Assembly: GCF_003590645.1 (NCBI RefSeq) | Contig: NZ_CP031834.1 | Span: 1,364,501 to 1,428,500, forward strand | Source of the DNA: Mesorhizobium sp. DCY119 | Lineage (GTDB): Bacteria > Pseudomonadota > Alphaproteobacteria > Rhizobiales > Rhizobiaceae | DNA length: 64,000 nucleotides | Direction: 5' to 3' | Shown here: one piece after another, positions 36,771-46,027 of the stretch | Numbering within the stretch: position 1 is the stretch's first letter | Layout: every line of letters starts with the position of its first letter | Notes under the pieces: model-generated | Databases searched by the model: none | What the model saw: only the letters and a program-made list of their open reading frames with translations | Told to the model about the DNA's origin: nothing | Translations under genes and position numbers: made by a program

Positions 36771-37424
36771 CTACCAATTATGCGCATAACTCGCGCCGAA
36801 GCTGCCGGTCTTGTGCCGTGCCGCAAGGTTGTCGATGTTGGCGCGAAGGTTGATGCCCGTCAGCACCTTCTGCTCAACGCCGACGCTTGCCTGCCATTCC
36901 TGGTCGCGGGTCGAGCGCGAGCCGCGTGCAAAGATTGATGTTCCGGTCGAGTTCGAGAGGATGCGGACGGAACTGGTGGTTCGCATGTCGATGCGCCGGT
37001 CGCCGCCATGGTCGTAGTTGAGCGTGTAGAAATCGTCGAGCTGTGCGGCGAATTCCGGCGTCAAGGTCAGCGAGCGCGACCGGCTCACGGAAACCGAGCG
37101 GCTGCCGGTCAGGCCGTTCAGCCGGACGCTGACATCAGCAGTGTTTGTTGCAGCCTTTCCGCGCGGCGCGGGCAGTTTCACCGAGCCCCAGAAATTCACC
37201 GGTCTGTTCGGCCTGTTCATCCTCTCCAGATTGGAGCCGGCGAAGCTGACCTCGGTGCCGGCGCTGGCTTCCCAGTCGGTCGGCAGGTGGCTGCCCATGC
37301 GCATGGCATAGGAATCGCTGGAGTTCTTCACCGGCGTCCAGATGAGCGGCCTGTCGTTTGCATTCGCCGTGCTCGCAGAGAGGATGCCGGCGAGGAAGAG
37401 GGTCAGGGATCGTAGAGCAGTCAT
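36771..37424 (-). CDS. Secreted protein, possible outer-membrane beta-barrel
   Basis: 217 residues from ATG 37424. The signal MTALRSLTLFLAGILSASTA is cleaved near ANA-ND. The mature part is made of alternating polar/hydrophobic strands such as VSVRLNGLTGSRSVSVSRSRSLTLTPEF and TSIFARGSRSTRDQEWQASVGVEQKVLTGINLRANI, and ends GASYAHNW, with a terminal aromatic as in beta-barrel outer-membrane proteins. I do not recognise the family. It is monocistronic and isolated between liv genes and the alpha/beta hydrolase. Confidence 0.65.
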   Translation of the reverse strand: MTALRSLTLFLAGILSASTANANDRPLIWTPVKNSSDSYAMRMGSHLPTDWEASAGTEVSFAGSNLERMNRPNRPVNFWGSVKLPAPRGKAATNTADVSVRLNGLTGSRSVSVSRSRSLTLTPEFAAQLDDFYTLNYDHGGDRRIDMRTTSSVRILSNSTGTSIFARGSRSTRDQEWQASVGVEQKVLTGINLRANIDNLAARHKTGSFGASYAHNW

Positions 37425-37591
37425 AGTCCATTCCAAATGGCGTGCGCGCCCGCGAAGGGAATCTGATGCGCAAGTTTTTCGGGAATGGCGGTTCCTAACA
37501 GTGTGGATTGGCCAGCCAAAGGCACAATTTCCCACGCTGCCGATTTCCTTTTCGGCTGTTGCAGGATGCACACGGTTTATTTCAAAGCATG

Positions 37592-38407
37592 TCAGTTCGT
37601 GAACAAGCGCAAGGCAGCCGCCACGATGACCTCCGGCGCATCCTCCTGCATCAGGTGGCCGGATCGTGGAACGGGCGTGAATGCGCAGTTCGGAAGCATG
37701 GTGGCGAGTTCACGCCCGCACTCCAGTGGAATCCACTGGTCTTCCTCGCCCCACAGCAGGGCCACCTTGCAGCGAATCTCGCCATAGCGGTCCTGCACCG
37801 CGTCGGTGAAGCGCTGGTCCATCTGCGCGATCTGGCGGTAGAAGGCGGGCTTGCCGGTCTCACCGGTCCATGGCGCGACGTATGGCTCGAGCTCCGCATC
37901 GGAAAGCGTTCGCGAAACCGCGCCGGAGATATAGGCTTTCAGGATGGCGAGCTGGATATAGTCCGGGACGCCGGCGAAAGCTGCCTCGTTGAGCCTCACA
38001 TGCTGGACGAAGGGCGAGCCCCAGGGGCGGATGGCGACGGGATCGATCAGCAGCAGCCGCCGATAATCGCAGCCGTTGAGCAGATGCGCCCGCAACACTG
38101 TTGCACCGCCGAAATCATGGGCGATGACGTCCGGACGGTCCAGTTGCCAGAAGTCCAGCATTGCCGCCAGCGTGTCGTTCTGGATGCCGAGCGAGACATC
38201 CTGGCCTTCGAATTTCCCCGACGAGCCGTAGCCGGGGAGATCGTAGAAATAGACCGTGTGGCTGCGCGAAAGCTCCGGCGCAACGCGATGCCAGACATGG
38301 GAGGAGAAGGGCGTGCCATGGACGAGCACGAGCGGCGGGCCGCTGCCGATCGAGCCCCAGGCGATGCTTGTGCCGTTCCAGTCGAAGCGTTCGGTGGGGA
38401 TCATCAT
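37592..38407 (-). CDS. Alpha/beta hydrolase with Asp nucleophile (haloalkane-dehalogenase/epoxide-hydrolase-like)
   Basis: 271 residues, cytosolic. HGTPFSSHVWHRV at 30-42 is the oxyanion region. The nucleophile elbow reads AHDFGGA (near 96-102), with Asp where lipases have Ser. The C-terminal WGEEDQWIPLE supplies an acidic residue and RSGHLMQEDAP the catalytic His. This arrangement fits haloalkane or haloacetate dehalogenases and soluble epoxide hydrolases. No halide-binding Trp next to the nucleophile is obvious, so specificity is open. It diverges from the oxidase subunit gene. Confidence 0.85.
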   Translation of the reverse strand: MMIPTERFDWNGTSIAWGSIGSGPPLVLVHGTPFSSHVWHRVAPELSRSHTVYFYDLPGYGSSGKFEGQDVSLGIQNDTLAAMLDFWQLDRPDVIAHDFGGATVLRAHLLNGCDYRRLLLIDPVAIRPWGSPFVQHVRLNEAAFAGVPDYIQLAILKAYISGAVSRTLSDAELEPYVAPWTGETGKPAFYRQIAQMDQRFTDAVQDRYGEIRCKVALLWGEEDQWIPLECGRELATMLPNCAFTPVPRSGHLMQEDAPEVIVAAALRLFTN

Positions 38408-38585
38408 CGGCCTCCGGTTCCATTCAGCGGGAAGGACGGAGGCTAGCCGTTGGAGGCGCGCCGGTTAAACGCGAAAAACTAAAGACTGTTTCAGCGTTGC
38501 TAAATGCTATCGCGACATCGGGAGGCATTGCCCTTGGCGCAGCTTTTCGCTATGTGCGCATGGAATGTTTCCGGAGGGACTTTAG

Positions 38586-38813
38586 ATGGCAGACCATACG
38601 CCGACCGGCCCGCTCGAGATGGGCGCCGAGATGGACTACAGAGAGCACGAGCGCACCTATTCCGGGTTCCTGACGCTCGCCAAATATGGCTCGCTTGCAG
38701 TCGCGGCTCTCCTCATCGCCATGGCCTTCGGCTTCTTCACCAGCGCCGGCTTCTTCTCGGCGACGGTGTTGTTCCTGATTGTCTGCGCTGTCGGCGGATT
38801 TCTTCTCCGCTAA
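38586..38813 (+). CDS. aa3-type cytochrome c oxidase subunit IV
   Basis: 75 residues. The N-terminus EMGAEMDYREHERTYSGFL and the hydrophobic YGSLAVAALLIAMAFGFFTSAG with FFSATVLFLIVCAVGGFLL match the alphaproteobacterial CoxIV-type small subunit (PF07835). It is an accessory inner-membrane peptide of the aa3 oxidase. No other cox gene is adjacent, which is usual for this subunit. RBS is weak (GAGGGAC at 38574-38580). It precedes pntAA by 84 bases. Confidence 0.88.
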   Translation: MADHTPTGPLEMGAEMDYREHERTYSGFLTLAKYGSLAVAALLIAMAFGFFTSAGFFSATVLFLIVCAVGGFLLR

Positions 38814-38897
38814 TCCTTCCAGACTTCTCCTTGCGGTGCGGGTCTGGCGCTCCAGCCGGTTCGCGCCGGATGGTGTTCCAGCCGAAAGGGCCCTGCC

Positions 38898-40187
38898 GTG
38901 GCGCAGACGATCTTTGTCCCCAAGGAAGTTGACTTGAATGAGCCGCGCGTTGCGGCGTCTCCCGATACGGTGAAACGGCTTGCCGCGCTCGGTTTCGACG
39001 TGGTTGTCGAAACCGGTGCCGGACTTGCCTCGCGCATCATCGATGCGGAATTCACCGCTGCCGGTGCCAAGATCGGCAAGACTGCCGATGCGGCCAAGGC
39101 CGATGTGGTGCTGAAGGTGCGCCGGCCGAGTGATGCCGAGCTGAAAGGCTATAAATCCGGCGCTGCGGTGCTGGCCATCATGGACCCCTATGGCAATGAC
39201 GCTGCGGTGGCAGCCCTTGCCAAGGCAGGCGTCACGGCGTTTTCCATGGAATTCATGCCGCGCATCACCCGCGCCCAGTCGATGGACGTCTTGTCCTCGC
39301 AGGCCAACCTCGCCGGCTATCAGGCCGTCATCGACGGTGCCGCCGAATATGACCGGGCGCTGCCGATGATGATGACGGCGGCAGGCACCGTGCCGGCGGC
39401 AAAGATCTTCGTCATGGGTGTCGGCGTTGCCGGTCTCCAGGCGATTGCCACCGCGCGCCGCCTCGGCGGTATCGTGACCGCGACCGACGTGCGCCCTGCC
39501 GCCAAGGAGCAGGTCGCTTCGCTCGGCGCAAAGTTCCTCGCCGTCGAGGACGAGGAATTCAAGGCAGCCGAAACCGCCGGCGGCTACGCCAAGGAAATGT
39601 CCAAGGAATACCAGGCCAAGCAGGCGGCGCTCACCGCCGAGCACATTGCCAAGCAGGACATCGTCATCACCACCGCGCTCATCCCGGGCCGTCCGGCACC
39701 GAAGCTGGTGTCTGCGGCCATGGTCGCCTCGATGAAGGCCGGCTCGGTCATCGTCGACCTGGCGGTCGAGCGCGGCGGCAATGTCGAGGGCGCTGTGCCC
39801 GGCAAGGTCGTGACGACGGCGAACGGCGTCAAGATCGTCGGCCATCTCAATGTGCCGGGCCGGGTCGCGGCATCCGCCTCGCTGCTTTATGCCAAGAACC
39901 TTTTTGCCTTCCTCGAAACGATGATCGACAAGGGCACCAAGCAGCTTGCGATCAACCGCGAGGACGATCTGGTCAAGGCGACGATGCTGACCGACGGTGG
40001 AAAGGTCGTTCATCCCAATTTCGCCAATGCTGCACCGGCTCCAGCCGAGCCGGCAGCGAAGGCAACCAGGACTGCCGAGGCAAAGTCTGAGGCCGCGCCG
40101 AAGAAGGCCGCTGCCAAGAAGCCTGCGGCGAAGAAACCGGCAACAGTCAAACCGATCGTGCCCGGCAAAAACAGGGGGGATGCGTGA
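38898..40187 (+). CDS. pntAA: NAD(P) transhydrogenase subunit alpha 1 (dI domain)
   Basis: 429 residues; the start is GTG at 38898. This is the soluble NAD(H)-binding dI component of the proton-translocating transhydrogenase. [20 protein letters not shown] opens the AlaDH/PNT domain; [29 protein letters not shown] (near 172-200) is the Rossmann fold; [13 protein letters not shown] follows. The last 60 residues are Ala/Lys-rich ([20 protein letters not shown]), a linker replacing the membrane part of E. coli PntA. Split subunits are normal for Rhizobiales. It overlaps pntAB by one base. Confidence 0.95.
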   Translation: MAQTIFVPKEVDLNEPRVAASPDTVKRLAALGFDVVVETGAGLASRIIDAEFTAAGAKIGKTADAAKADVVLKVRRPSDAELKGYKSGAAVLAIMDPYGNDAAVAALAKAGVTAFSMEFMPRITRAQSMDVLSSQANLAGYQAVIDGAAEYDRALPMMMTAAGTVPAAKIFVMGVGVAGLQAIATARRLGGIVTATDVRPAAKEQVASLGAKFLAVEDEEFKAAETAGGYAKEMSKEYQAKQAALTAEHIAKQDIVITTALIPGRPAPKLVSAAMVASMKAGSVIVDLAVERGGNVEGAVPGKVVTTANGVKIVGHLNVPGRVAASASLLYAKNLFAFLETMIDKGTKQLAINREDDLVKATMLTDGGKVVHPNFANAAPAPAEPAAKATRTAEAKSEAAPKKAAAKKPAAKKPATVKPIVPGKNRGDA

Positions 40188-40615
40188 TGGACAAGACCGC
40201 TCTTCAACAGGCGCTCGACCAGCTCGACCAGGCCGTGGCCGCTGTGCGGCTCGGCGTGCAGGATCTGGCCAATGCGCCGGCAGCCGCTGACGCCGCCGGT
40301 GGTGTTGCTCATGCCGTCTCTGGCGGTGCGATCGATCCCTTCGTCTTCCGCTTTGCCATCTTCGTGCTGGCGATCTTCGTCGGCTACTACGTGGTGTGGT
40401 CGGTGACGCCGGCGCTGCACACGCCGCTGATGGCCGTCACCAACGCCATCTCCTCGGTCATCGTCGTCGGCGCGCTTCTGGCCGTCGGCATCTCGGCAGC
40501 GGGCCTTGCGACGGGCTTCGGCTTCGTCGCCCTGGTGCTCGCATCGGTCAACATCTTCGGCGGCTTCCTCGTCACCCAGCGCATGCTGGCCATGTACAAG
40601 AAGAAGGACAAGTGA
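40187..40615 (+). CDS. pntAB: NAD(P) transhydrogenase subunit alpha 2 (membrane part)
   Basis: 142 residues. ATG 40187 is chosen (A shared with the pntAA stop TGA); an in-frame GTG at 40184 is possible, and AGGGGGGA lies just upstream. Residues 45-138 form three to four helices ([40 protein letters not shown]). With PntB membrane helices this makes the proton channel of the dII domain. It ends two bases before pntB. Confidence 0.93.
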   Translation: MDKTALQQALDQLDQAVAAVRLGVQDLANAPAAADAAGGVAHAVSGGAIDPFVFRFAIFVLAIFVGYYVVWSVTPALHTPLMAVTNAISSVIVVGALLAVGISAAGLATGFGFVALVLASVNIFGGFLVTQRMLAMYKKKDK

Positions 40616-40616
40616 C

Positions 40617-42017
40617 GTGAACGCCAACTTCGCTTCCTTCCTCTACCTCGTCTCCGGCATCCTGTTCATCCTGGCGCTGCGCGGCCTGTCGCATCCGACG
40701 ACCAGCCGCCAGGGCAACACCTACGGCATGATCGGCATGGGCATCGCCATCGTCACGACGCTGGCGCTCGCCACGCCGTCGATCGGCGGGCTCGGCCTGA
40801 TCGTCGTTGGCCTCGCCATCGGCGGCGGCATCGGTGCGATCACCGCGCGCCGCATCGCCATGACCTCGATGCCGCAGCTTGTCGCCGCCTTCCACTCGCT
40901 CGTCGGCATGGCCGCCGTCATGGTCGCTGCTGCGGCCATGTATGCGCCGGAAAGTTTTGGCATCGGCACGGTCGGGGCCATTCACGGCCAGGCGCTGGTC
41001 GAAATGAGCCTGGGTGTCGCCATCGGCGCCATCACATTCACCGGCTCGGTCATAGCCTTCCTCAAGCTTGACGGACGCATGTCGGGCAAGCCGATCATGC
41101 TGCCCGGCCGCCACTTCATCAATGCCGCCCTCGGCATTGCGCTGGTGGTGCTGATCATCCTTCTCGTGACGACGCAGAGCTACACGCTGTTCTGGCTGAT
41201 CGTCATTGCCTCGCTGGTGCTCGGCGTGCTGCTGATCGTGCCGATCGGCGGCGCCGACATGCCGGTGGTCGTCTCCATGCTCAACTCCTATTCGGGTTGG
41301 GCAGCGGCCGCACTGGGCTTCACCCTCGGCAATCTGGCGCTGATCATCACCGGCGCGCTGGTCGGCTCGTCTGGTGCGATCCTGTCCTACATCATGTGCA
41401 AGGGCATGAACCGCTCCTTCATCTCGGTCATTCTCGGCGGCTTCGGCGGCGAGACGGCGTCAGCGGGTGCCGACGACGGCATCGAGCGCACGGTCAAGCA
41501 GGGCTCGGCGGACGATGCCGCCTACCTCATGATGAACGCGCAGAAGGTCATCATCGTGCCGGGCTACGGCATGGCGGTGGCGCAGGCGCAGCACGCGGTG
41601 CGCGAAATGGCCGACATGCTGAAGGCTGCCGGCGTCGAAGTGAAATACGCCATCCATCCTGTCGCCGGACGTATGCCCGGCCACATGAACGTGCTGCTGG
41701 CGGAAGCCAACGTGCCCTACGACGAGGTCTTCGAACTCGAAGACATCAACTCCGAGTTCGCGCAGGCCGACGTCGCCTACGTCATCGGCGCCAACGACGT
41801 CACCAACCCGTCGGCGCGCGACGACAAGTCGTCGCCGATCTACGGCATGCCGATCCTCGACGTCGACAAGGCCCGCACCTGCCTGTTCGTCAAGCGCTCG
41901 CTCGGCTCCGGCTACGCCGGCATCGACAACACGCTGTTCTACAAGGACGGCACCATGATGCTGCTCGGCGACGCAAAGAAAATGACCGAGGAAATCGTCA
42001 AGGCAATGGATCACTGA
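40617..42017 (+). CDS. pntB: NAD(P) transhydrogenase subunit beta
   Basis: 466 residues from GTG 40617, one base after the pntAB stop; it starts NANFASFLYLVSGILFILAL. Eight to nine helices occupy residues 1-270. The NADP(H)-binding dIII domain has VIIVPGYGMAVAQAQHAVREM near 310-330, HPVAGRMPGHMNVLLAEANVPYD, and VIGANDVTNPSARDDKSSPI. It couples hydride transfer from NADH to NADP+ with proton flow. A strong terminator follows the stop. Confidence 0.95.
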   Translation: MNANFASFLYLVSGILFILALRGLSHPTTSRQGNTYGMIGMGIAIVTTLALATPSIGGLGLIVVGLAIGGGIGAITARRIAMTSMPQLVAAFHSLVGMAAVMVAAAAMYAPESFGIGTVGAIHGQALVEMSLGVAIGAITFTGSVIAFLKLDGRMSGKPIMLPGRHFINAALGIALVVLIILLVTTQSYTLFWLIVIASLVLGVLLIVPIGGADMPVVVSMLNSYSGWAAAALGFTLGNLALIITGALVGSSGAILSYIMCKGMNRSFISVILGGFGGETASAGADDGIERTVKQGSADDAAYLMMNAQKVIIVPGYGMAVAQAQHAVREMADMLKAAGVEVKYAIHPVAGRMPGHMNVLLAEANVPYDEVFELEDINSEFAQADVAYVIGANDVTNPSARDDKSSPIYGMPILDVDKARTCLFVKRSLGSGYAGIDNTLFYKDGTMMLLGDAKKMTEEIVKAMDH

Positions 42018-42040
42018 ATCCTGCCTTGTGCTTCGAAACA

Positions 42041-42070
42041 AAAAGCCCGGCATTGCGCCGGGCTTTTTTC
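42041..42070. terminator. Bidirectional Rho-independent terminator (pntB / MFS)
   Basis: AGCCCGGC-ATTGC-GCCGGGCT is flanked by an A-run before it (42040-42044) and six T after it. It lies 24 bases after pntB and ends four bases before the minus-strand MFS stop, so it can end both transcripts. Confidence 0.92.
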
Positions 42071-42073
42071 GTT

Positions 42074-43507
42074 TCAGGCAGCCACGCTTGGAGTAACTCC
42101 GGCCTTGCCTGCTATGCGGAAGGCGGCGATGCAGCCGACGATGCCGAGCGGAACGAAGCCCAGGTACAGCCATACCGCCACGCTGTGGGCGGTCGCACCG
42201 CTCAAGCCGTGCGAGAAGCCGCTGGCATTGGCGATGATGCCGCTGATCGCCGCACCGACGGCGTAGCCGATGCGCTGCATGGTCGGTACGGCGGATGACG
42301 CGACCGTGCTTTCGGCAGGGTCGGCGGCCGCAACGATGACCCGGGTGACGAAGGGCCAGGCGATGCCGAAGCCACCGCCCTGCAAAAGTGCGCACAACAG
42401 CACCAGCGGGATCGAGCCGTTGGGAATTGCGTAGGCGAAGCCTGCGATGCCGGCGGTGATCATGCAGGCGCCGGTGACGATGATCAGCCTTTCGCGGTGT
42501 GGTGGCGCATTGGCGACGAGGATCGACAGGACCGACCAGGCGATGGATTCGGCGGCGATGATGTAGCCTGTGGTCAGCAGCGAGATGCCGTGCAGGTTGG
42601 TGAGCAGCAGCGGACCGTAGACGGAGAAAGAAATCGTCGCCACCGAGAAGGCGGCAATCATGATCATGCCGTTGCCGACCGGTGAGCGCCAGTCGAAGGG
42701 GCGCGACGGAAACAGCCGCGACAGGGGTTTTTTCGCATCCAGCACGAAGAACAGGCCAAGCGCTGCAATGCCGAGGACGAGCAGCAGCGACGAGCGCAGC
42801 ACCTCGATCTTCACGCCCGCCAGCGCTATCAGGATGACGCTTGCTGCCAGCGCACTGAGCGCCAGGAAGGGGAAAGGTGGCAAGGCGCCTAGTCCCGCCT
42901 TGCGCCGCGTCGCTTCCGGGCTGCGCAGCACGGCGAAACAGGCCAGCGCCATGGCGATGCCGCCGAGGAAGAACACGCCGAATGCCCAGCGCCATGACAA
43001 AGCCTGCGCAATCAGCGCGCCGAGCAACGGTCCGCTGAAGGCTGCCACGCCCCAGATGGCCGACATGACGCCGAAGAGCTGCGGCCAGATCTTGCGCGGG
43101 AAAAGGCGTTCCACCGAAACGAAGGCGAGCGACACCAGCGCACCGCCGCCGAAACCCTCGATCAGGCGCCCGGTGAGGAACCACGGCATGGAGGAAGCGG
43201 TGGCGCAGAGCAGCGCGCCCGTGGAATAGAGCAGGGCCGCAACCACCATGTTTGTGCGCAGCGGCACATAGCTGACCAGCCTGCCGGCGGCGGCACCGGC
43301 GACGATTGCGCCGACCTCGTAGATGGCGAGCGACCAGCCGACCAGCTGGACGCCGGAAAGATCGCCGACCATGGCCGGCATGATGGTGGCCACCATGGTT
43401 TCGTTGGTGGCGTGAAGGAGGATGCCGAGGCAGATGAAGCAGAAGCGGGCGAGATCGCCGCTTGCCCACAGGGCATGCCAGTCGACGCGGTTTGATGCCA
43501 CGCTCAT
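42074..43507 (-). CDS. MFS transporter (drug/metabolite efflux type)
   Basis: 477 residues from ATG 43507, fourteen hydrophobic segments in two halves. LLHATNETMVATIMPAMVGDLSGVQLVGW near 29-57 resembles the DHA2/DHA1 motif region, and GRLIEGFGGGALVSLAFVSVERLFPRKIWPQLFG is motif-C-like. It is likely an efflux permease for small molecules. The start overlaps the upstream regulator stop by four bases (ATGA), so the pair is one transcriptional and translational unit. The extended frame to 43696 runs into the regulator and is not used. Confidence 0.88.
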   Translation of the reverse strand: MSVASNRVDWHALWASGDLARFCFICLGILLHATNETMVATIMPAMVGDLSGVQLVGWSLAIYEVGAIVAGAAAGRLVSYVPLRTNMVVAALLYSTGALLCATASSMPWFLTGRLIEGFGGGALVSLAFVSVERLFPRKIWPQLFGVMSAIWGVAAFSGPLLGALIAQALSWRWAFGVFFLGGIAMALACFAVLRSPEATRRKAGLGALPPFPFLALSALAASVILIALAGVKIEVLRSSLLLVLGIAALGLFFVLDAKKPLSRLFPSRPFDWRSPVGNGMIMIAAFSVATISFSVYGPLLLTNLHGISLLTTGYIIAAESIAWSVLSILVANAPPHRERLIIVTGACMITAGIAGFAYAIPNGSIPLVLLCALLQGGGFGIAWPFVTRVIVAAADPAESTVASSAVPTMQRIGYAVGAAISGIIANASGFSHGLSGATAHSVAVWLYLGFVPLGIVGCIAAFRIAGKAGVTPSVAA

Positions 43508-44151
43508 TTTGTTGTCTCCGATGCTGGGGATATGCGGTAGGCGCAGCGTCGCGCGCCGGCCAGAATATAGTCGGTGCGCTCGACGCTGACGTCGTCGCCG
43601 AGCACCTGCCGGAACAGCGCCAGTTCCGAGCGGCAGAAGCCCTGGCAGATGCTTGCGGCAGCGCAGATCGGGCAATGGTTCTCGGCAAGCAGCCATGCGC
43701 CGCCGGGCAGGGGGGCTGCATCGGCGAGATAGCCTTCCTGGCTCCTGATGTCGGCAAGCTTGGCAACGCGCTCGGCAAGCCCCTCCAGCCCGGCAAGAGC
43801 AGCATCGTAGCGCCGCAGCATCTGCCGCTCGCGGTCGCCGATCAGCCGGTCGAGACCGTCTTCGCCGAAAAGCGTACGCACGGAATCCAGCATCTCGACG
43901 GTCAGCACGGCATGGCTGTCGGGAAACAGCTTTTGCGCTTCTGCCGTGAGCAGCCAGTAACGTTCCGGCCGGCCGACCTTGCCGCCGCGATCTTCGAAGG
44001 CAACGAGACCGGCATCGAGGAGCGCGGTGAGATGCTTGCGCGCGCCGGGCGTGGTGATGTCGAGATGTTCGGCGATCGCGCCGGTCGTCTGTTCGCCGTG
44101 AAACTTGATCCGCCGCAGGATGCGGTCTTCGCTGGGACTTGTTTGCCGCAC
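43504..44151 (-). CDS. Winged-helix regulator with Cys-rich C-terminus (COG2345/SufR-like)
   Basis: 215 residues. An N-terminal HTH (DRILRRIKFHGEQTTGAIAEHLDITTPGARKHL) is followed by a wing with GKVGRPERYWLLT. The C-terminal cluster has Cys160, Cys163, Cys169 and Cys173 (HCPICAAASICQGFC), and Cys203 (RRCAYRI). These resemble the cysteines that hold an iron-sulfur cluster in SufR, although spacing differs. It is likely autoregulatory and controls the MFS gene it overlaps. A redox, iron or metal signal is plausible; not shown. Confidence 0.8.
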   Translation of the reverse strand: MRQTSPSEDRILRRIKFHGEQTTGAIAEHLDITTPGARKHLTALLDAGLVAFEDRGGKVGRPERYWLLTAEAQKLFPDSHAVLTVEMLDSVRTLFGEDGLDRLIGDRERQMLRRYDAALAGLEGLAERVAKLADIRSQEGYLADAAPLPGGAWLLAENHCPICAAASICQGFCRSELALFRQVLGDDVSVERTDYILAGARRCAYRISPASETTK

Positions 44152-44263
44152 GGCAAATGCCTCGCTAAATAAAGAAACTATTTGGTTTCTAAATTAAGCG
44201 AGATCGATCGGCAATCTGCCACATGGTCTGGATCAGGCGGTTGTTGGGTGTGGCGCAAACAGC

Positions 44264-44297
44264 AAGAAGCCCGGCCGAGGGATCGGCCGGGCTTCTT
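44264..44297. terminator. Long perfect hairpin, probable terminator for the DUF992 gene
   Basis: AAGAAGCCCGGCCGA pairs perfectly (15 bp) with TCGGCCGGGCTTCTT around GGGA. It lies 28 bases beyond the DUF992 stop (minus strand). T-runs are weak on both sides, so this rests on stem strength and location. Confidence 0.7.
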
Positions 44298-44324
44298 CAG
44301 TTTCCAACCGCGAGAGGCGGCGAA

Positions 44325-44801
44325 TTACTTCAGCGATGTGTAGAGTTCGAGCTGTGTCACAGCCAGCGCGACATTGACGCCGGTCTGGGTCTGTACGCTG
44401 AGCGGCTGCAAGGTGAAGGCACGGCTGTTTCCGCCGAGCAGGACGTTGACGCCACCGCCGGTGACAAGGCTCGCATCGGCCGATGCGCCGAAATATTTGC
44501 CGGCGAGCGCGCCGGTGCCGTAGCCGTCCCAGTCGGTGGCGAGCACGGCCCAGCTGATCGACGACTGGTGGGTCATGCCGAGATCGGCGCCGAGCTTGGA
44601 GATGACGCCGCTGTAGACGTCAGGGCCATAGGCCTTGTTGTAGGGCTTGAACGTGCAGGCCAGGCCCTTGTTCGAGCCTATGACATAAGAGGTGCCGCCA
44701 TCGACGACGCAATCGAGAATGCCGAGCTGTACGCTTCCGGCATGTGCGGGAAGGGTCGAGACGGCGGAAAACAGGGCCGCGGCGAGAACAAATTTCTTCA
44801 T
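44325..44801 (-). CDS. DUF992 secreted protein
   Basis: 158 residues. Signal MKKFVLAAALFSAVSTLPAHA, cleaved before GSVQLG. LGILDCVVDGGTSYVIGSNKGLACTFKP carries two Cys that may be bonded, and the remainder is beta-rich (VYSGVISKLGADLGMTHQSSISWAVLA). This matches the alphaproteobacterial DUF992 family (about 150-170 residues), probably periplasmic; function unknown. Monocistronic, with RBS GGAGTTGAATC upstream. Confidence 0.85.
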   Translation of the reverse strand: MKKFVLAAALFSAVSTLPAHAGSVQLGILDCVVDGGTSYVIGSNKGLACTFKPYNKAYGPDVYSGVISKLGADLGMTHQSSISWAVLATDWDGYGTGALAGKYFGASADASLVTGGGVNVLLGGNSRAFTLQPLSVQTQTGVNVALAVTQLELYTSLK

Positions 44802-45032
44802 GATTCAACTCCAGCAATTCTCGCTGGGCCAAGCCCCGATCGATTCCCATAGGAATGCAAACAGAACCCCCAGCCTTACAAGCACGATCTAGGTCGCAAA
44901 CACGGCAAATTTTTGCCGCCTTCAACGCAACATCGTGTCTTTAAAACCGATTGGGCAGCCGTTCGGTTCCATTCCGGTAACGCAATCGCGTTCGGGCGAA
45001 GATAGCTGGTGCCTGTGGCGCTGATTCGCCGG

Positions 45033-45878
45033 TCAGCTTCCGCGGGTGCGGGCCAGGCCTTCGGTCGCCGGCTTGTAGTTGGGGTCGAGCTGTGCGGCAC
45101 GCGCGTAGGACTTCGCCGCACGCGCCTTGTCGCCGCGCCGCTCGTAGATCAGCGCCTGGTTGGCCCAGCTTTCGGCGATGTTGCCGTCGAGCTTGATCGC
45201 CATGTTGAAGTCGGCGAAGGCGTTGTCCTCGTCATTGGTGGCGAGATAGGAAAGGCCGCGGCCGTTATAGGGTTCGGCGGCGTCGGGCGACAGCGAGATC
45301 GCGGTCGAGAAATCCTCGATGGCGAAGGCGTGCTGGCCCTGGCTCTGATAGATCAGGCCGCGATTGTGATAGGCGCGCGCATCGGTCGTATCGAGCTGGA
45401 TCGCCTTCTGGAAATCATTGAAGGCGTCCTGCGTGCGGCCCGCCTTGCGGTAGAGATTGCCGCGGCCGATATAGGCGGCGTCGTAATTGGCGTTGAGCTG
45501 GATGGCCTGGTTGTAGTCGGCGAGCGCTTTTCCCTGGTCGCCGAGAAAGCGCTGGATGAGGGCGCGGTTGGCGTAGGCCTGGTAGAAATTCGGCTTAAGC
45601 TCGATCGCCTTGTCGAAGTCCTTCAGGGCCTCGCGATACTTGCCGCCGCGGCCATAGGCCGAGCCGCGCACATTGTAGCCTTCGGGATCCTGCGGGTTGC
45701 GGGAGATGACCGCCGAGAGCGAGGAGATGTTCTCGCTCGACCCCTGGGCCGTGTCGACGGAGGTGAGTTCGCCTGCCGGGCCGCTCTGGCAGGCGGTGAG
45801 CGCCAGACCGGACAGCAGCACCACAGCCATGGCTGAACCCCGCCAGGAGAGATTGCGCCCGCCGATCAATGCTTCCAT
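45033..45878 (-). CDS. TPR-repeat lipoprotein (NlpI-like)
   Basis: 281 residues from ATG 45878. The signal ends with a lipobox (LSGLALTAC, Cys30). Six to seven tetratricopeptide units follow: YNVRGSAYGRGGKYREALKDFDKAI, YANRALIQRFLGDQGKALADYNQAI, YIGRGNLYRKAGRTQDAFNDFQKAI, YHNRGLIYQSQGQHAFAIEDFSTAI, YNGRGLSYLATNDEDNAFADFNMAI and WANQALIYERRGDKARAAKSYARAA. It is probably a periplasm-facing scaffold. It follows rpsU on the minus strand but is separated from it by a terminator. Confidence 0.9.
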   Translation of the reverse strand: MEALIGGRNLSWRGSAMAVVLLSGLALTACQSGPAGELTSVDTAQGSSENISSLSAVISRNPQDPEGYNVRGSAYGRGGKYREALKDFDKAIELKPNFYQAYANRALIQRFLGDQGKALADYNQAIQLNANYDAAYIGRGNLYRKAGRTQDAFNDFQKAIQLDTTDARAYHNRGLIYQSQGQHAFAIEDFSTAISLSPDAAEPYNGRGLSYLATNDEDNAFADFNMAIKLDGNIAESWANQALIYERRGDKARAAKSYARAAQLDPNYKPATEGLARTRGS

Positions 45879-45949
45879 CTGTGCTCTTCCCTTGTGGTCG
45901 GCCGGACTATCCGGTGGAGGTTCCGCGGCAGCATATAGCGCGCAATCGG

Positions 45950-45992
45950 AACAAAACAAAAAGGTGGCGGTGATTCTTCATCACCCCACCTT
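45950..45992 (-). terminator. Rho-independent terminator of rpsU
   Basis: On the minus strand AAGGTGGGGTGAT pairs with ATCACCGCCACCTT (one bulge) around a five-base loop, followed by TTTTTGTTTTG. The hairpin is 45961-45992 and the T-run 45950-45960. It starts about 36 bases after the rpsU stop. Confidence 0.9.
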
Positions 45993-46027
45993 CCGTATCC
46001 TCGCAAAAGGACGAAATATTGGCCAGA

